Below are positions 62,220 to 64,000 of a DNA stretch of 64,000 nt, in pieces. How positions within the stretch are numbered: position 1 is the first letter of the stretch; every line of letters starts with the position of its first letter. The notes beneath the pieces were generated by a model. It made no database searches. It saw only the letters and a program-made list of their open reading frames with translations, and was not told where the DNA came from. The stretch comes from CBDVBE01 sp964543525 (GTDB taxonomy: Bacteria; Fibrobacterota; Chitinivibrionia; Chitinivibrionales; JANQEN01): contig CAZIYW010000013.1 of NCBI GenBank assembly GCA_964543525.1, positions 1 through 64,000 of the forward strand, read 5' to 3'. The translations under genes were made by a program, and so were the position numbers.

Positions 62220-63830
62220 TTACCTTTTAATAACGACTTTCTCTTGAAACCGTTTATCCTGAATCGTACCGCTAATTATATATAATCCGGGACTTACAGC
62301 ATTCCGAGAATCCCTGTAATTCCATATACCGCGATAACCGGCGTCTCCGGATTTTTTCAATGTAACTGTCGTTATTTGTCTCCCTGAAAGGACAAAGATG
62401 GAAACCGTTTTTTCAGACGGTAATTTTACATCCGAGAGTGTAATTGTGAGATATCCTGAAGGATTTAATATGATAGAGACGGGATTGGATGAACGGGCGG
62501 TCTGCTTTGCCAAATTTTCGGTGACACCCAGCGGTTCTGCGCAATCTGCAAGCACTGCTATACCAGGTGCAATAGCCTTTGCAAGCCAGGTAGAATCAAA
62601 TGTGGAATTAATTGAATCCGCTTCAGTATGATATTTCCCACCGGTACCGCCTCTTCCTATAGAGGCGACAAATCCATTTTCCCAGAAATTTTTTGTATCA
62701 GTAGGAATATTTGTTCCTGACTGTGTATTAACCCGCACGAAAAGTTTGTATGCATTACCCACAGACTCAATCCGCTCGGCAAATTCTCTCCCTCCCGGAT
62801 TTGCCGAGCATACGGTATGGGAAATTGAACTGGAATTACCCGGTGAAATGCCAACCATATCATAAGTCACAGCGCCTCCGACAATCTCACTGCCTTCATC
62901 TTCCAGCATTTCTATAAATTCATAGCTCCCCTTTAATCCCCGCTCCTCACAATTAAATCCTACATAGAGTACGGTATACCTGAAGGTGTAATCTTTCATA
63001 ACCCGGGCCGCCTCAAGAAAACCGACACAACCGCAGCCGTTGTCATACGCCCCCTGATGGCGGTCATCACCACCGGGGCAGATATTATCCGGATGCGCCC
63101 CGATTATGCATACCTTGGCAAGAGAAGGTTCATCATATCCCCACCTGGCCCCGACGACTGCCGGCGCCTGATAACCCGATACAGGCAGTCTGAAAGTTGT
63201 ATCGCAATTATATTCCATAAATTTGCGCTCCAGATAGGGTACGACTTCCTCAATGTTGTATCTGTCACTGGCATACCGGTTGCGTATCTCACAAAGGTCA
63301 CGGAGCAGACGGGCACAGGAGTCGGGACTCATATTTGCCAACATTTGCTCAATGAGCGGATCCACCTGCACCGGCCCTCTTTTCGGAATAGTTGACTTCC
63401 GGTATGGGTTCAGTCTTGCCGTTAACGATATCTGAGCAAGTTCAACCGCACAGGTAGTATTCAGAAGCAGTTGCTCGGCATCACCCTTCATAATAACCTG
63501 ATTGTCAAATATATCAAGCACTGTACCATATCTGGCAAACAGTACCGGGTCAATGTTCGGGCATTCGTCTCTGTTGGGATACACGGCAAAATATTCACAG
63601 CGATAGCCTTCCGCCGGATTCGTTTCGAGAAGTTTAAATGAACGATTTGACCAGCCGAGTTTCAACATATCCGCCTCATTCGCCATGACCAGACAATGCC
63701 TTTGAGACAGGTGCACAATTTGAAACTTTTCTGTAATGGATTCATCCCGTTCAAGCCGGATAAGAAAACTGTTTCCTGCCCAGCTAAACTGGACTAAAAG
63801 GAAAAATAAAAGAAACAGATACTTTTTCAT
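62220..63830 (-). CDS. Secreted M28-family metallopeptidase with sorting tail
   Basis: A 536-residue secreted zinc aminopeptidase. Signal peptide MKKYLFLLFFLLVQFSWAG at 1-19. The M28 zinc ligands are visible: IIGAHPDN (His about 243), GAYDNGCGCVGFLEAARV (bridging Asp about 262), FNCEERGLKGS (catalytic and metal Glu about 295), VTYDMVG (Asp about 322) and GKYHTEADSI (His about 399). The last 85 residues are a FlgD/T9SS-type tail (TVSIFVLSGRQITTV, VSPGLYIISGTI, KVVIKR). GAGGGGGG precedes ATG 63830; the frame is open 12 codons further. Probable role: trimming of peptides made by the C25 enzymes. Confidence 0.9.
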   Translation of the reverse strand: MKKYLFLLFFLLVQFSWAGNSFLIRLERDESITEKFQIVHLSQRHCLVMANEADMLKLGWSNRSFKLLETNPAEGYRCEYFAVYPNRDECPNIDPVLFARYGTVLDIFDNQVIMKGDAEQLLLNTTCAVELAQISLTARLNPYRKSTIPKRGPVQVDPLIEQMLANMSPDSCARLLRDLCEIRNRYASDRYNIEEVVPYLERKFMEYNCDTTFRLPVSGYQAPAVVGARWGYDEPSLAKVCIIGAHPDNICPGGDDRHQGAYDNGCGCVGFLEAARVMKDYTFRYTVLYVGFNCEERGLKGSYEFIEMLEDEGSEIVGGAVTYDMVGISPGNSSSISHTVCSANPGGREFAERIESVGNAYKLFVRVNTQSGTNIPTDTKNFWENGFVASIGRGGTGGKYHTEADSINSTFDSTWLAKAIAPGIAVLADCAEPLGVTENLAKQTARSSNPVSIILNPSGYLTITLSDVKLPSEKTVSIFVLSGRQITTVTLKKSGDAGYRGIWNYRDSRNAVSPGLYIISGTIQDKRFQEKVVIKR

Positions 63831-64000
63831 GCTGCCCCCCTCAAGCGTTATAAAAAGTCCTATCAAAGACGGAATATTATAGAAGAATTACGATATCGTC
63901 TATTAAATAATTTAAGGATTTTTTTCTCCTTTAGCTGAAAAAAGTAGGAAATTGGAAAGATTTATAGAGCTACTATACCTGCAGGAAGGTATCCTGCTCA

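Overview
The window looks like chromosomal DNA of a Fibrobacterota bacterium, probably the chitin- or chitosan-degrading Chitinivibrionia/Chitinispirillaceae branch. The reasons are two TIGR02147/DUF4423 proteins (a family expanded in Fibrobacter), many exoproteins ending in type IX secretion (T9SS)-like sorting tails, a GH75-type chitosanase, and an anaerobic energy metabolism built on flavin-based Hdr/Etf proteins. Taxonomy is inferred from gene content only; there is no rRNA or tRNA in the window.

Layout. 0.5-4.9 kb: minus-strand flagellar rod/ring operon flgF-flgG-flgA-flgH-flgI, followed by a terminator. 5-12.1 kb: secreted and lipoprotein genes, several decayed (an amber-interrupted gene, a lipoprotein lacking a start codon, a frameshifted exoprotein), around two tandem C25 (gingipain-type) peptidases. 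12.3-16.3 kb: amidohydrolase, an orphan TIGR02147 protein and a DUF6765-like protein. 16.4-27.9 kb: minus-strand electron-transfer cluster etfB-etfA / HdrD-like / hdrA / hdrC / hdrB / tandem double-HdrA / mvhD / FrhB-FdhB-like. 28.2-37.4 kb: divergent plus-strand run of fused isobutyryl-CoA mutase (icmF), a reductive-dehalogenase-like Fe-S protein, a phosphotransbutyrylase-butyrate kinase fusion, an ACT-domain protein, an XRE-cupin regulator and an acyl-CoA dehydrogenase.

37.7-46.1 kb: GNAT enzyme, ribosomal protein bTHX (35 aa), a cluster of short or broken T9SS-tailed proteins, GH75 chitosanase, a CaCA-type exchanger, an OmpA-like lipoprotein, an IS5-type remnant, REP-like palindromes and a third C25 peptidase. 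46.2-48.7 kb: TIGR02147 protein coupled to a beta-propeller lipoprotein. 49.3-53.1 kb: STAS protein, an interrupted membrane protein and a membrane/spermidine-synthase-like/TPR fusion. 53.4-61.0 kb: a four-gene operon prkA - DUF444 (yeaH/yhbH) - spoVR - second, divergent prkA. 61.8 kb to the end: a lysine-rich histone H1-like protein and a secreted M28 peptidase.

How it fits together. Most notable is the divergent Etf-Hdr / IcmF-Ptb/Buk-acyl-CoA dehydrogenase locus. It reads as a module interconverting isobutyryl-CoA and butyryl-CoA, making or using the acyl phosphate for ATP, and passing acyl-CoA electrons through Etf to a soluble Hdr complex that could bifurcate or confurcate with an FrhB/FdhB-type partner. 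The TIGR02147-lipoprotein pair and the two-kinase PrkA operon are the other candidates for poorly described systems. The peptidases, chitosanase and sorting-tail remnants describe a secretome under rapid turnover.
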